A DNA stretch of 64,000 nt from Diphasiastrum complanatum (lineage: Eukaryota > Streptophyta > Lycopodiopsida > Lycopodiales > Lycopodiaceae). Below, in pieces: positions 10,561 through 20,845 of the stretch (positions within the stretch are counted from its first letter, which is position 1; every line of letters begins with the position of its first letter). The translations under genes were made by a program, and so were the position numbers. Under the pieces are notes generated by a model. That model worked only from the letters and a program-made list of their open reading frames with translations, ran no database searches and was not told the origin of the DNA. The DNA lies in the NCBI GenBank assembly GCA_029204225.1, contig CM055106.1, forward strand, positions 40,180,368-40,244,367, in the 5' to 3' direction.

Positions 10561-10864
10561 CATGATAAAGATATTTGATCTCTAATATATAAACAAAATT
10601 AATATTAAGCCTTATTGAACTACACGTGAAATTGACAAAATACAAATTACATATAAGGCATCAACTTTGAGATTAATGGTAGACATCTAACAAGACCAAT
10701 CGAGTACTGGAGTTTGCAAAATAACCAAACCAATCAAGACTAGCTTCAGATTTAGGCTATGTTAAGTGCATCTAAATTTTCTATGTGGAAATTTCTCCTA
10801 GAATCACTATGATCAAGCAATCAAAGCAACCTTATAGCAAATCACTTCACAATCATTCAATTCT
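10561..10864. other. AT-rich spacer
   Basis: Nothing recognisable was found on either strand between the LTR fragment and the tandem duplication that follows. Confidence 0.5.
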
Positions 10865-13383
10865 TTAAATAAACATCATCATCGACTGTTTCTTCAATTT
10901 GACTCTTAGGTTGAGTGACCTCCTAGCACTTGTGAATTCAACATAGTACATTTTTGTTAATAATGATGGATCTTAATGGTTTAGACTTCTAACAAGACCA
11001 ATCAGAACAATGTGTACTCAAACATTAAAATTGCATCTCGTCAATGAATGTACAAAAATATCCTCGCAAAATAGTTATAGATCAACTCGAATGTGAGATC
11101 TAGGATTGTCCATGTTTAGAAATAGATCTTAATGCTACCATCTAATGTGAATTTACCATCGATGCATGTGGTATATTGGCTTCCATATATGATGAGATCA
11201 GGAGGATTGTCCTAGGCCATTTTCTACTTCAAGAAGGGTTGTGGAAGGACGGATAGCTTCCGAAGAAGATCGAAAAATTTCAGGCGCCTCAAACTTGAAA
11301 GCTTTTCTAGTGGAATGGAGTCCTTTCAAGAAGCCGGAGATGCTTATTTAATGGCAAGAACTCCCTCATCCATCTTTTCCAAATGTATGGATGTTCTTTG
11401 TGCAAATATGGATCATGTTGTGTCTTTACAAAATGTTTTAGGTACAATGAAGAAAGTTTTGTATGCAAAACTTTGTGGTAATCGAAAATTGGACTACAAG
11501 ATCCTACGCCTTCTTGTGGATGGAGCTCTGTCCACCATTGCACTTCCCGATTGGTCTTTTATCTTTGTCCAAAGCGGATCTTGAATTGTAAGGATTGCAA
11601 ATCTTTCGACATTGTTTTTTCATCAAGTAGGCTTATGGCTATAGGCGTTTGGCATTTTGTTTATTTAAAACATTTTATCTATCCTGTGCTCTAATTGATT
11701 ATTGTTGTTATGTTCAATTCCTTTGAAAGTGACCAGCAAATTCCTTGATGGCCATTCTAATTTTTCACTTGGAATGATTGGTTTGACCAAATATTGTTCA
11801 GATAGTGCCAAGATGACAAAAGCGACTTTTTTAGATTCAAAACAAATGTTGCAAGTGTCTCATGACCATTACCTTATGGATCAGATCAACATTGATGACT
11901 TGCTAATGATGAATAAGGAAAATATGTTCTAAATCTTGAGTGATTGACGTTCACTTTCTTTAAATAAACATCATCATCCACTATTTCTTCAACTTGAATC
12001 TTGGGTTGAGTGACCTCCTAGCACTCAACACAGTATATTTATTTGTTAATAATGCTGAATCTTAATGGTTTAGACTTCTAACAAGACCAATCAAGAACAA
12101 TGTATACTCAAACATTAAAATTGCATCTCGTCAATGAATGTACAAAAATATCCTCATCAAAATAGTTTAAGATCAACTTGAATGTGAGATCTAGGATTGT
12201 CCATGGTTAGAAGTAGGTCTTGATTCTACCATCTAATGTGAATTTACCATCGATGCATGTGGTCTACATGCTTCCATACATGAGATCAAGAGGATTGGCT
12301 TGGGCCATTTTCTACTTCAAGAATGGTTGTGGAAAGACAGATAGCTTCCATGGAAGCTCAAAAAATTGTAGGCACCTCAAACTTGGAAGCTTCTCTAGTG
12401 GAATGGAGTCCTTTGAAGAACCCGGAGATGACCTAGAGATGCTAATTAAATGGCAAGAACTCCCTCATCCATCTTTGCCAAATGTATGGATGTTCTTTGT
12501 GCAAATATGGAGTATGTTGTGTCTTTACAAGATGTTTCAGGTACGATGAAAAAAAATGTGTGTGCCTGGTAATAAAAAATTGGACTATAAGATCCTACGC
12601 CTTCTTGTTGATGGAGCTCCGTCCACCATTGCACTTCTCGATTGCTCTTTTATCTTTAACCAAGAATTGATAGAAATCTTTGCGTAATGTTTCAAAAATT
12701 CCGTTGAGGTCAGTATTGTGACACTGAATGGTTACCAATTTTGAAAATGTTATTTTGCAATTTTGGCCTACCTAGTCACAAGAAAATTGAAATAACCAGA
12801 GGTAAAATTGAAATTTAAAATAATATGCTAAATCACTGCTACTAGTGTGAGAATTTTATGACTATGTCATATCTTTGAACAATGTTTTTGAAAGGAGCAT
12901 ACTAGTTGATTGATAAAGGTCTGTCGACTATGATCAAATCAACTCCACAGTTGACTTGTCTAGATATCAATCTATGCTCTCTTATTTCAGTAGGAGTTAA
13001 AAAAGTTGTTGAGAGTTTGGCTTCAATGTTGAACTCTCTCTCTTTGAGGCTACGCACACATGAATGGGCTTAAATTACTTCCATCATTGACTAAGCTGCA
13101 TAAATTGACACATTTTAACAATCCTATGCTTTGACTGATTTTTGTTGTTATGTTCAATTCCTTTGAAAGTGACCAACAAATTCCTTGCTGACCATTCTAA
13201 TTTTTCACTTGGAATGATTGGTTTGACCAAATATTGTTTATGTGATGCCAAGACAAAAGCGACTTTTTTAGATTCAAAATAAATGTTGCAAGTATCTCAT
13301 GACCATTTTTTCAAGGGTGACTAGCAAATTCTTTGATGGTCACTCTAATTTCTCACTTGGAATGATTGGTTTGATCAAATATT
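10865..13383. repeat. Tandem duplication, unit about 1.1 kb
   Basis: The first unit begins at about 10865 (TTTAAATAAACATCATCATC) and the second at about 11959, an offset of ~1,094 bp. Both contain GGTTGAGTGACCTCCTAGCA, ATTAAAATTGCATCTCGTCA, and a block reading GTGGAATGGAGTCCTTT. Both end in a segment with TTGGAATGATTGGTTTGACC (11770 and 13210). The second unit also holds a ~400-bp extra stretch (about 12670-13080), and a partial third copy of the end segment lies at 13312-13383. Short open frames such as 11315-11584 and 12220-12549 fall in it, but they are not conserved between the units and I recognise no protein. Confidence 0.8.
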
Positions 13384-13720
13384 TTGACAGGCTTACTTGT
13401 ATGGACTGGAGGCTATTGCATTCCGTATTATATTGGAGCAACTAGTAACGACGTTTGCTCTGCTAATGCCATGTCCTCCAATGGCCTCTACATTTCCGGA
13501 GGGGATATATCTAGGCCTTGGAGGATATTTTTTTGGAATTCCAAAAATTCCTCCTCTGTAGACAAAGTTTTTTCATAGGCTTTAGATTTTTCAATCATGG
13601 CCTCCAAGGCCTCATTGCCAGATTTCCAATTGTCATTAGCAAAAGTTAAGGAATGCAATTTGGATAGTTGGTTGAGCTGGTGGAATGTCGAAATTTCTCA
13701 TTGGGAATATTTCATGGTGG
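13384..13720 (-). pseudogene. Exon relic related to the 33.6-kb gene
   Basis: Read on the minus strand, this gives WKSGNEALEAMIEKSKAYEK followed by TLSTEEEFLEFQKN. It aligns with WASGTDAFQRM, SRAYEANMPSEEEFLAFQKK in the minus-strand gene at 33.6-34.0 kb. Stops interrupt it soon after FQKN. It is a second, more decayed copy of the same uncharacterised protein family. The plus-strand open frame at 13384-13578 is its antisense shadow. Confidence 0.45.
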
Positions 13721-14033
13721 TAGTACATTTTTTATATAAACAAGACCACAAAATATAATCTATTTTCTATCACAAATTCTAATTGATCACTATGAACTAT
13801 TTTTGTTACTAGATATTGAAACATTCATGTTTGCATTTCTTAGGAGTCGAATAGTAATGCTTCTACAAATACTCTAAATCGGAATCCAAACATGGTAGTT
13901 GGCTAACTAGAGACAAAAAATATCCGATAGGAGACTTAACTTATCAAAAAATCAACGCATGCACTCTTGTTCATTCCTCTACCGATATCATTATGTCGCG
14001 TTGAACTGATATCAGGTTCAATATGGCTAGTTC
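13721..14033. other. AT-rich spacer
   Basis: No gene or repeat was recognised here. Confidence 0.45.
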
Positions 14034-15401
14034 CTCCATGTCCTCAGATAACAAATTTCTGAATTTTTTTAATGCCAGTGACATTCCATCTGAGAAATTA
14101 GAGTATTTTGCTAGTATTTTTTTTGCTTTCTTCGATATCGATAAACTAGTACCGTGTTAAATATAGCTTTCTTTTTCAGTCTCCCGAAGACAAGAAAAAC
14201 AAAGTCCTTCTAGAGCAATTCAAGAGACATATTCTGAAGGCAAAAGCAGAAAAAAAGGACAGAGAAAGATTGGCACGGGGTGAGACCATTGCGGAGGAGG
14301 ATCCATTAGAGACCTACCTTCTCAAAAGTGTCGATGATCAACCATGCTTTTACTCGGTTGACGAGGACAATTGCAGAGAAAATTCAAAATTTAAAAAAAA
14401 AGGCCTTATACACTCTGCATCATCGATATATCATATGGATTTCAGATCAAGGAATCATTAAATGATGATTCTTCTTTCAAATTCACTGAAATCCATAGTT
14501 TTATGGAAAGTTTTCTTGAAGTCACAACTTCTCCAATTTGAAAAATTGTTATTTTTCATTCTTCTTGGCAGTCAGCATCAGTACAGAAAGCTCTACTAAC
14601 TTTCTATAATGCGGTAATAGAGAATGTTGTGTGGTAAGTTTCTAAGTTCCTGAATTATTAATTTGTATTTTAATATATATTTTTATTTTAAATTTTTTAT
14701 TTTAAAGTTAAAATTTTAAACTTATTTTACTTGTAATGTTTTATGTCAAGTACAAGCCCAATGTCAGGAACGTAGGAGGAGTTCGAATTTGCAATGAAAT
14801 AGAATACATAACCATCGGTTATTATTCTTTGGATGGCAAACGTTCGATGTTTCATTACAACACTTTTGGACTGACGATTTTTGGAAACTTGTTCCAGTAC
14901 TCAGCCGTGACGAAGAAATTAAAAAATCCAATGACGGGTTCCGTGGCTTGTCCCTACCAAAAGCCACAACAATCAATTAATCATTTAATTGATATTTTTT
15001 CTCACCCAGCTGATTGGGTTTTGGATTTATTTAGCGGTAGCGACACTACGAACGCGTGTGCTGTCTAGAAAGGCAGACATGTTGCTGCAGTAGATTTAGA
15101 TACTAATTTAGTTGATTTTGTAAAAATGAGAATGAAATTTCTTTCAATTTTGCCAGATGAACTATTTGAGATGGGAAAGAATTTAGACAGCGAGCATACA
15201 TAAATTTCCTTGTCCAAGGAACCTCAGCCTCCTGCTAGCAAAAAAGCAGGCGACACGAAAGAATTTGCTGATGTCTTGGTTCAAGATTACAATGTAGTAA
15301 CGGTAGTCGAGGAAATTCTAGAAGAGGTGCCACTTGAAAGTACAGTGGCTACTCAAGAAAAAGAAAAAGATGTAAATGACTTCGATGATTTTTTAGAATA
15401 A
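14034..15401 (+). pseudogene. DNA amino-methyltransferase-like gene with introns, decayed
   Basis: The last exon (14736-15401, one frame) carries the C-terminal signature of N4/N6 DNA amino-methyltransferases (N6_N4_Mtase fold): a YQKPQQSINHLIDIFSHPAD helix, then VLDLFSGSDTT at 15018-15050, equivalent to the SAM-binding D-x-F-x-G-S-G-T-T motif, and KGRHVAAVDLD, where the acidic pair would hold the SAM ribose. A glycine of the motif is replaced by D. Two stops, at 15066-15068 and about 15199-15201, break the frame, and an acidic tail ends at 15401. Upstream are likely exons: ATG at about 14034 (MASSSMSSDNKF..), a piece after TTTCTTTTTCAG at about 14180 (PEDKKNKVLLEQFKRHILKA..), and a 66-bp exon at about 14571-14636 between CTTGGCAG and GTAAGT. 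The DPPY-type catalytic motif was not found. The family is distinct from plant C5 methyltransferases; the source could be a mobile element or lateral transfer. Confidence 0.55.
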
Positions 15402-16200
15402 AAAATTATCTTTTGTTTTAAAGAATGATATGCGTTTATATTTTTTGATGTATTGTGTTTTGAATTTTTTTTTATTGATTTAATGTTCTTAAATTTATTT
15501 TTTAATGATTTAAAATTAAGATTCTAAAATATTTTAAAAATTTTAACATTGATAATCATTACCAAAAATTAAAACTATAACGATTTGTCAAGTTTATAAT
15601 ATTTTTATTTTAGATGTATTTTTATAATATTTTTTGTAAAAATAAATATTTTTGTAAAAATTTTAAAAAATAAAAATATTTTTTAGAATTTTTTCAGGGT
15701 GATTTAAATATTTTCACAAATCATTTAATCTCGATTATTATAAAGTAAAACTATTTGCATTTAACTAATGTTTAAATTTTAATAAACTTACATAGATATA
15801 AGTAAAGATTTCTAAAAATTTAAAATTCTTATAAATATTGATTCAAATTTTTAACATAATTTAAAAAATATTTTTTTTGATACAAGAATTCTAATTTAAA
15901 AAACCTTTAAAATTTCAAAAAAAAAAACTATAACTTTTGTTTTAAGTAAATAAAAAATATTTTTTAGGTACTTTAGTGTATCTGATGATTTTATTTTTAA
16001 TAGTATTATTATTTAATATAAGCTAAGTTTAAGCTATTTATGAAAATTTATTGACCAAATTTTTGTAGCTTGAATTATTTTCTTGCATAATACAATATTT
16101 TTTTTCACATTACAATATATTTATTTGAAGCATTTTAAATGTGGATACTTTTTTAAAAAAATTAAAAAATCTAAAAAAAATGGGTCTCCAAGTTATTTCG
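15402..16200. repeat. Very AT-rich segment, duplicated at 21.8 kb
   Basis: Nearly pure A/T sequence with no open frame. From about 15510 it is matched in the same orientation by 21836-22500. Shared landmarks are ATGATTACCAAAAATTAAAA-like text, TTTGTCAAGTTTATA and TTTGATACAAGAATT. It forms the first half of a ~1.4-kb direct duplication that continues into the copia fragment. Confidence 0.8.
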
Positions 16201-16968
16201 CTTTTTCATGTTCAAAGGTGTAATAGACTTCTGCCATGTATGTGCAAGAGGGAAGCAAAGTCGAATCTCGTTCAATAGACACCCACCGAGAGTCAAGAAT
16301 ATTCTTGGACTGATTTGTTCAGATGTGTGCGGCCCAATGATAGTAAGTTCACTCTCAAGATCAAAATACTTTGTGACATTTATAGATGACTACAATAGGA
16401 TGACTGTAGTATACCTCCAGAAGCAAAAATCAGAAGTTTTTGAGACATTCAAGAAGTACAAGGCCTATGTGGAAAAACATCTTGGTAGTAAAATCTAGGC
16501 ACTCAAAATCGATAACAGAAGAGAGTACATTGATAAAATCTTCAAGGATTTTTATAACGAAGAAGAGATAGAGTGCCAATATACCATTCCCTACACTCCA
16601 CATCACAATGGAATCGCATATTGGAAAAATCGAACGATTCTTGATGCAGCTTGATGTATGCTGCTACAGTCTCGGCTACCCAAAAAATTCTGGATAGAAA
16701 CAGTTGGCACAGCGGCCTACTTGCAAAATTGAATACAAATATCGGCTGTCAAAGGGAAGACGCCCTATGAAGAGTGAAATGGTTGAAAACCTGACCTGTC
16801 ACATATTCGAGTTTTCGGATGTGATGTCTATATGCACATACCAGATGTAAAGAGAAAGAAGCTGGATGACAAGACAATAAAGGTCCAATTTGTTGGATAT
16901 TCTTCAAAATCAGTAGGCTATAGAGTGTACTAGAAGAACAATCTGATGGGGACTTTCTCCAAGTGGAT
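16201..16968 (+). pseudogene. Copia integrase fragment, truncated by a Ty3 element
   Basis: Starts in the GAG-pre-integrase region (CHVCARGKQSRISF) and continues into the integrase core: DVCGPM, YFVTFIDDYNRM (catalytic D), a second-D region reading KIDNRREYI, and YTPHHNGIAYWKNRT, where the usual catalytic E has been lost near AYW. A VQFVGYSSKSVGYRVY segment follows. Stops occur at about 16496 and later. It ends at about 16965 in GGGGACTTTCT, where the minus-strand Ty3 gag begins. The duplicate at 22.5 kb continues past this point as copia, so the junction is a breakpoint. Confidence 0.85.
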
Positions 16969-16969
16969 A

Positions 16970-17880
16970 CTACAGTAGGTTTGGTTCCGGTTGATGTTGC
17001 GTTACTGCTACAGCTCCTTGTAAGGCTTTCAGTTTATGGTCAAACTGCGTCGTAAGTTGTTCCATCTGTTGTTTGTATAATTCCGTCATTTGCTCCAACA
17101 ACAGTTCTCTAGATAGAGCAGATGTGGTTGATGATGATGATGCTGACAAGGGAGTAGGGGTGTGGGTGGATGGATATTCATCGTCAGATCCCTCATCCTC
17201 TTCCCTGATGGCATCTTTCATAGCTTCTTACAGAGTAGTGTGTTGCTCTCGTCGTTTCAGTTCTCTTCTGATGCTTCGTGGTAGTCCGGCTAGGAACCAC
17301 ATGATCACCGCATGATCGGGAGTTAGGGCTGCACTCCACTCGGTTCGTAAGTGTTTGACTTGTCAATATAGTCCCTGACCTTTTCTCGATTTCCCATCTT
17401 GACTTTGCTTAGTAGGAAGAAATGGGTCTTCCAAGAACTTTCTTGGTTTAAAACGCGTAATGAGAGCCACCTTAATCGCTTCCCAGGTGGATTTTTCTTT
17501 CTTCGACAGGTTAAAAAACCAATCTTGAGCCACTGCCAATAAGGACATGGGGAACAACATCAGCTTCTCCGCAGGTGTCCGTTCATCGTAGATTTCACAA
17601 GCGTGTTTGTAGATCTGGGAGAATCGGATGGGATCTGATGATCCGTCATATTTTGGTATTTCTGTCTATGGTGCTCTCTGGACTGCTTGCAAGGGAGCGA
17701 CGGATACGGGTTGGCCCATTGGATCCATTGGTGCTGGTTCTGGTTCTGCCTTTTGTTGCACAGTTGCTAATCTGGGAAGGTGTGGTGCTTGATTTGTTAT
17801 CCTTCGTGTTATTGATTGTCCCGATCTCAGATTCATCTGATGGTGGGTTCCAAAGTGATCGGATCTTGCTTATACAGTAG
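16970..17880 (-). pseudogene. Ty3/gypsy gag (Athila/Tat-like), copy B
   Basis: Minus-strand gag pieces run from about 17860 down to 16970: an MDPMGQP-type N-terminus, PKYDGSSDPIRFSQIYK, TPAEKLMLFPMSLLAVAQDW, FFNLSKKEKSTWEAIKVALI (the conserved retrotransposon-gag core), LTPDHAVMWFLAGLPRSIRR, and a serine/glutamine-rich end at residues encoded by 17221-16970. Frameshifts and stops separate them. The sequence is cut off at about 16970 against copia DNA, so protease, polymerase and integrase are missing. Gag type and tRNA-Asp primer site together suggest the Athila/Tat branch. A second copy lies at 59190-59705. Confidence 0.8.
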
Positions 17881-18837
17881 GATGCAGTCTAGATCTCTAA
17901 GGATCTGATCAATCTGATCGGCCAGAAGTGAATTTTAGGTCCTTTACGGTGGTTTTTCCTTGATAACTTTTTACTCCTTGTACTGATTGACTTGAGAATT
18001 TGATAGTAGCTAGATCTAATGCAGATCTTTTCACTGATCTTGTCAGTGAGGGTTCTCTTGTGCGAGGGTTCTTTAGCTATTTTTGCAGGTAAAAAAAGTG
18101 ATTTTTTTGCACGTAAATCCAATTTTCTGCTCACTAGAATCAGAATAACTCTCGCAAGCTCTTCTGTGTCCTTGTCTCACTGAGATGGAACTTCAGAATC
18201 CTCTGTGAGAGTTCTTGACCACTGGAACTAAAAATTTTGCTGTCTGCGAGGATTCTTTGGTACTTTTCCACTTTTTTTTTTACTAGGAACTCTCGCACAG
18301 ACACTTAGACATCAAACTAACTCTTACAAGCTTTTCTATGTCATAGTCTCACTGAGATGGAACTTCAGAGAGCTCTGCGAGAGTTCTTATGAAAATTTAA
18401 ATTTTTTTGGATTTTTTCAAGGGTTTTTTGAATTTTTAATGATTTTTTTTTTCTGATTTTTAAATCTGCTTGGAACTAACTCTCGCAGGCTTCTATGCAG
18501 GTCTAAGACAATGTCCTAGAGCTACTACAGTCATGCAAGGGTTAATTCTCACTGATTCTGGAGATATAAAAATCTGATGAGATTTTAGGCTCTTTTTTTC
18601 TCCAAAATACAGATTGGTGTGTTTTTTGGATTTTTTGACTGGTTGGTTTGGGTTTCAAGCCCTTAGAGGCTCTTCAGGGCCTCCTCTACCCTCTTGCACC
18701 TCCTCCGCCAGCTGTGAATAGTGTAAACACAAAAAAAATACAGAAAACTAATTCTAAACACCCAAAAATCTACCTAAAACTACTCTAAAAAGCAAGAAAA
18801 TAACTAAAATGCAGCTAAACTAGTTAGTGAAAACCTA
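17881..18837 (-). repeat. Ty3 leader with alternating CTCTCGCA / TGCGAGAG repeats
   Basis: This is the untranslated leader between primer site and gag. It contains a recurrent short motif in both orientations: AACTCTCGCA at about 18148, 18288 and 18477 and TGCGAGG/TGTGAGAGTTCTT types at about 18061, 18203, 18244 and 18375, partly in ~150-bp units marked by TCTCACTGAGATGGAACTTC. The same arrangement occurs in the second copy (59880-60600). Alternating sense and antisense copies would allow repeated RNA hairpins, perhaps for packaging; the function is an inference. Confidence 0.7.
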
Positions 18838-18855
18838 TCCCCGGCATCGGCACCA
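18838..18855 (-). other. Primer-binding site, tRNA-Asp type (copy B)
   Basis: Reading TCCCCGGCATCGGCACCA on the plus strand, it matches the 3' end of plant tRNA-Asp(GUC), including CCA, at 16 of 18 positions as I know that tRNA. The minus (element) strand is therefore its complement, where the tRNA primer would anneal. One base separates it from the LTR end at 18857, the usual spacing. The copy at 60932-60949 differs from the tRNA at two other positions, so the two copies together restore a full match. Confidence 0.85.
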
Positions 18856-18856
18856 T

Positions 18857-19657
18857 TGTAGGGTCAAAGATCTTGTGTAGTATAGCCCTCCCGCCTGTCA
18901 ACAAGGGTTAGATCACTGGATAGGTACCTAACTATGCATAGATGTTATTTTTAGTTAGTTTCCTACTTTCTCCCTTAACTCTACTCACCACTAACACTAC
19001 TCTCCCTTAACTCTACTCCTCTACACTAACATTCATCATGATTGTAGGTGAGAGGAAGGGGATGATTAGAAAAGATGGAAGAAAAAGAAGATAGAAGAGA
19101 GAGATAGAGGGAGGGTGGAGGTTAGCTCAAATGCACATTATACTTGCTAAAGGAGAAACATAAACTATTGAAACCAAAAAGCATGAACTTGAAGGCAATT
19201 GAAACCAACAAGAGCAATAACAAGCATTGAATTGCAAATGAGGATGCTTCTCTTCCAAAATTGGTAGAGTTTCCTCCTCCTCATTAAGCATGAAAATAGT
19301 GTACAAATGGTGCCTTTTTATAAAATGGGGAAGGCCCTTGTCCCTCAATCCTATTGGCTAATATTCACAATGATCCTATCCTTTCATTTTGGACCCAACT
19401 TGATCCAAGGGTCCACAAAAAGTACATTGGCAATCACAAGATTCATGTGAGTCTAAAAAATAATCTCTAAGTTTAAAACTGACTTTGGGCCTCTAGTTTT
19501 GTTTTAATTCCAAGGCCCAAGTCAAGTTTATTTTATTTACAACTTTACTTGCGTGCTCATTGGGCCATGGGCTTACGCGCGCAGGATGCCATGCCCTCGC
19601 AACACATTTTATTGGATGATTTTATCTATTTACACTTTGTTGGGAATACTCCCAACA
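18857..19657 (-). mobile_element. Ty3-type 5' LTR, copy B
   Basis: An 801-bp LTR, TG..CA bounded: the plus strand starts TGTAGGGTC and ends ACTCCCAACA. It is homologous along its length to 5881-6660 and 60951-61777. The primer site abuts its left end, so in the element's direction (minus) this is the 5' LTR and the internal region extends leftward. A TATAAAAAGG promoter box is on the minus strand at 19313-19322, with the U3 region to its right. At 18877-18919, inside U5, are three blocks matching tRNA-Asp. The 3' LTR is missing because the element is cut at 16970. Confidence 0.9.
19313..19322 (-). promoter_or_regulatory. TATA box of the Ty3 LTR
   Basis: TATAAAAAGG on the minus strand, conserved at the same place in the LTRs at 6330-6339 and, with a final A, at 61415-61424. 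It would start the genomic RNA of the element ~30 bases downstream (leftward). Confidence 0.7.
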
Positions 19658-20363
19658 AGCTGAGATGTTATTAGAGTAGTACAGAAGTATTACACTCCAG
19701 CTGATTAAGTTGTCAGTAGAAATTCGATAGATTATGTACTCGTGTTTGTATAGACAATTAGTTAATCGTATTCGCGAACTGTTTGGTTCTAGACAGAAGT
19801 CCTCAACAACTTAAGTCCAAATTTATGGTTAAAGAGCACGAATAGTTTTAGAGTATGTTAGAAACTTATGTCTGGTACAAACAAGAACACATATCAATGA
19901 CTCAATTTCTCATATAGGGACTGTCATCTCAGATGTATACATACAATTCTATCAATGATCGTACTAGACTGTACCAAATGTAGACATTATTTGAGCGTCG
20001 AATACAAATTTTTTGCGAAAGACGAATAAGATAGTTTTAAGATTGTTCTTTAGAACATATTTACGAATATACAGCAAATGAGTGTAATGTGCTAAAGTGT
20101 TTGTCTGACCAGAGAGTAATTCATGTAATGCAGTAGAGATTGCTAGTAGACTCAAGATCACTCACACTCAACAGTGCGGAGAACAGAGATAAGAGAGACA
20201 CGTCCTGATATTGGCTTACGCAGTGTTCAGGATGAGCCAATTCTGGACGAATTCAAGTTCGACACATTGGAAGATTGCAAAACGTATTTTGCAATATCTT
20301 TAATTAACGAGGGATGATGGCTTGTGTTATTATTGTGATGCAGGTTTCAAGATATTTTCCTAC
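19658..20363. other. Non-coding flank, nothing recognised
   Basis: AT-rich sequence between the Ty3 LTR and copia RNase H. A short plus-strand frame at about 20230-20317 reads DEPILDEFKFDTLEDCKTYF, but I cannot assign it. No LTR boundary was found. Confidence 0.45.
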
Positions 20364-20845
20364 AACGATGCTAGCTAGCATATCTCAAGGACGACTGTAA
20401 AAACGTCTCAAGAGGATGCACCATCGCATCAGGAGCATCAGTTCTTTGGGTCAGCAAGAAGCAGACCGTTGTAGCCCAGTCATCCTAGGAAGCAGAATAT
20501 GTTGCAGCAGCAAAGATGGCCAACAAAATAATCTAGCTAAGACAGTTCTTGGATGAATTGGGCGAAACAAGGAATGAGCCCTTGGTCTTGCAGATAGACA
20601 ACACCTCTACAATACACCAGACGAAAGATCCCATGTTCCATTCCAAAATGAAGCACATTGCGATCAAGTACCACTTGATCAGGGATCTAATTGAGAAGAA
20701 GATACTGCAGACCACCTTCATCAGAACGAAAGACATGGTTGCTGACATCTTCACTAAAGCCTTGGACAAAGGACTCTTTGAGAGACAGAGGAGCATCTTC
20801 GGAATCGTAAAGCTATCATGCTTTGAGAGGGAGCTGAAGAAATGA
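20364..20845 (+). pseudogene. Copia RNase H fragment (family D)
   Basis: The 3' end of a copia polyprotein. It contains a GCTIASGASVLWVSKKQTVV segment, the EAEYVAAAK helix (with a stop just before it), LVLQIDNTSTIH with the catalytic aspartate, HSKMKHIAIKYHLIRDLI, and DMVADIFTKALDKGLFERQR. The frame is open from 20549 to 20845. Reverse transcriptase is absent upstream. A minus-strand copy of the same family is at 48230-49000, recognisable by the shared ending FEREL/MKK. Confidence 0.88.

Noticed and set aside
6661-18856. Reading 5881-6660 and 18857-19657 as the two LTRs of one 13-kb element
   Set aside because: The left LTR has its own AAGAA duplication on both sides, and the DNA between them contains unrelated plus-strand copia sequence and other genes.
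18870-18925. Possible tRNA-Asp gene
   Set aside because: The D-arm, anticodon and T-arm blocks are present, but the segments between them are shortened, stems cannot form, and no acceptor stem pairs. It lies at the same place in three LTR copies, so it is part of the LTR.
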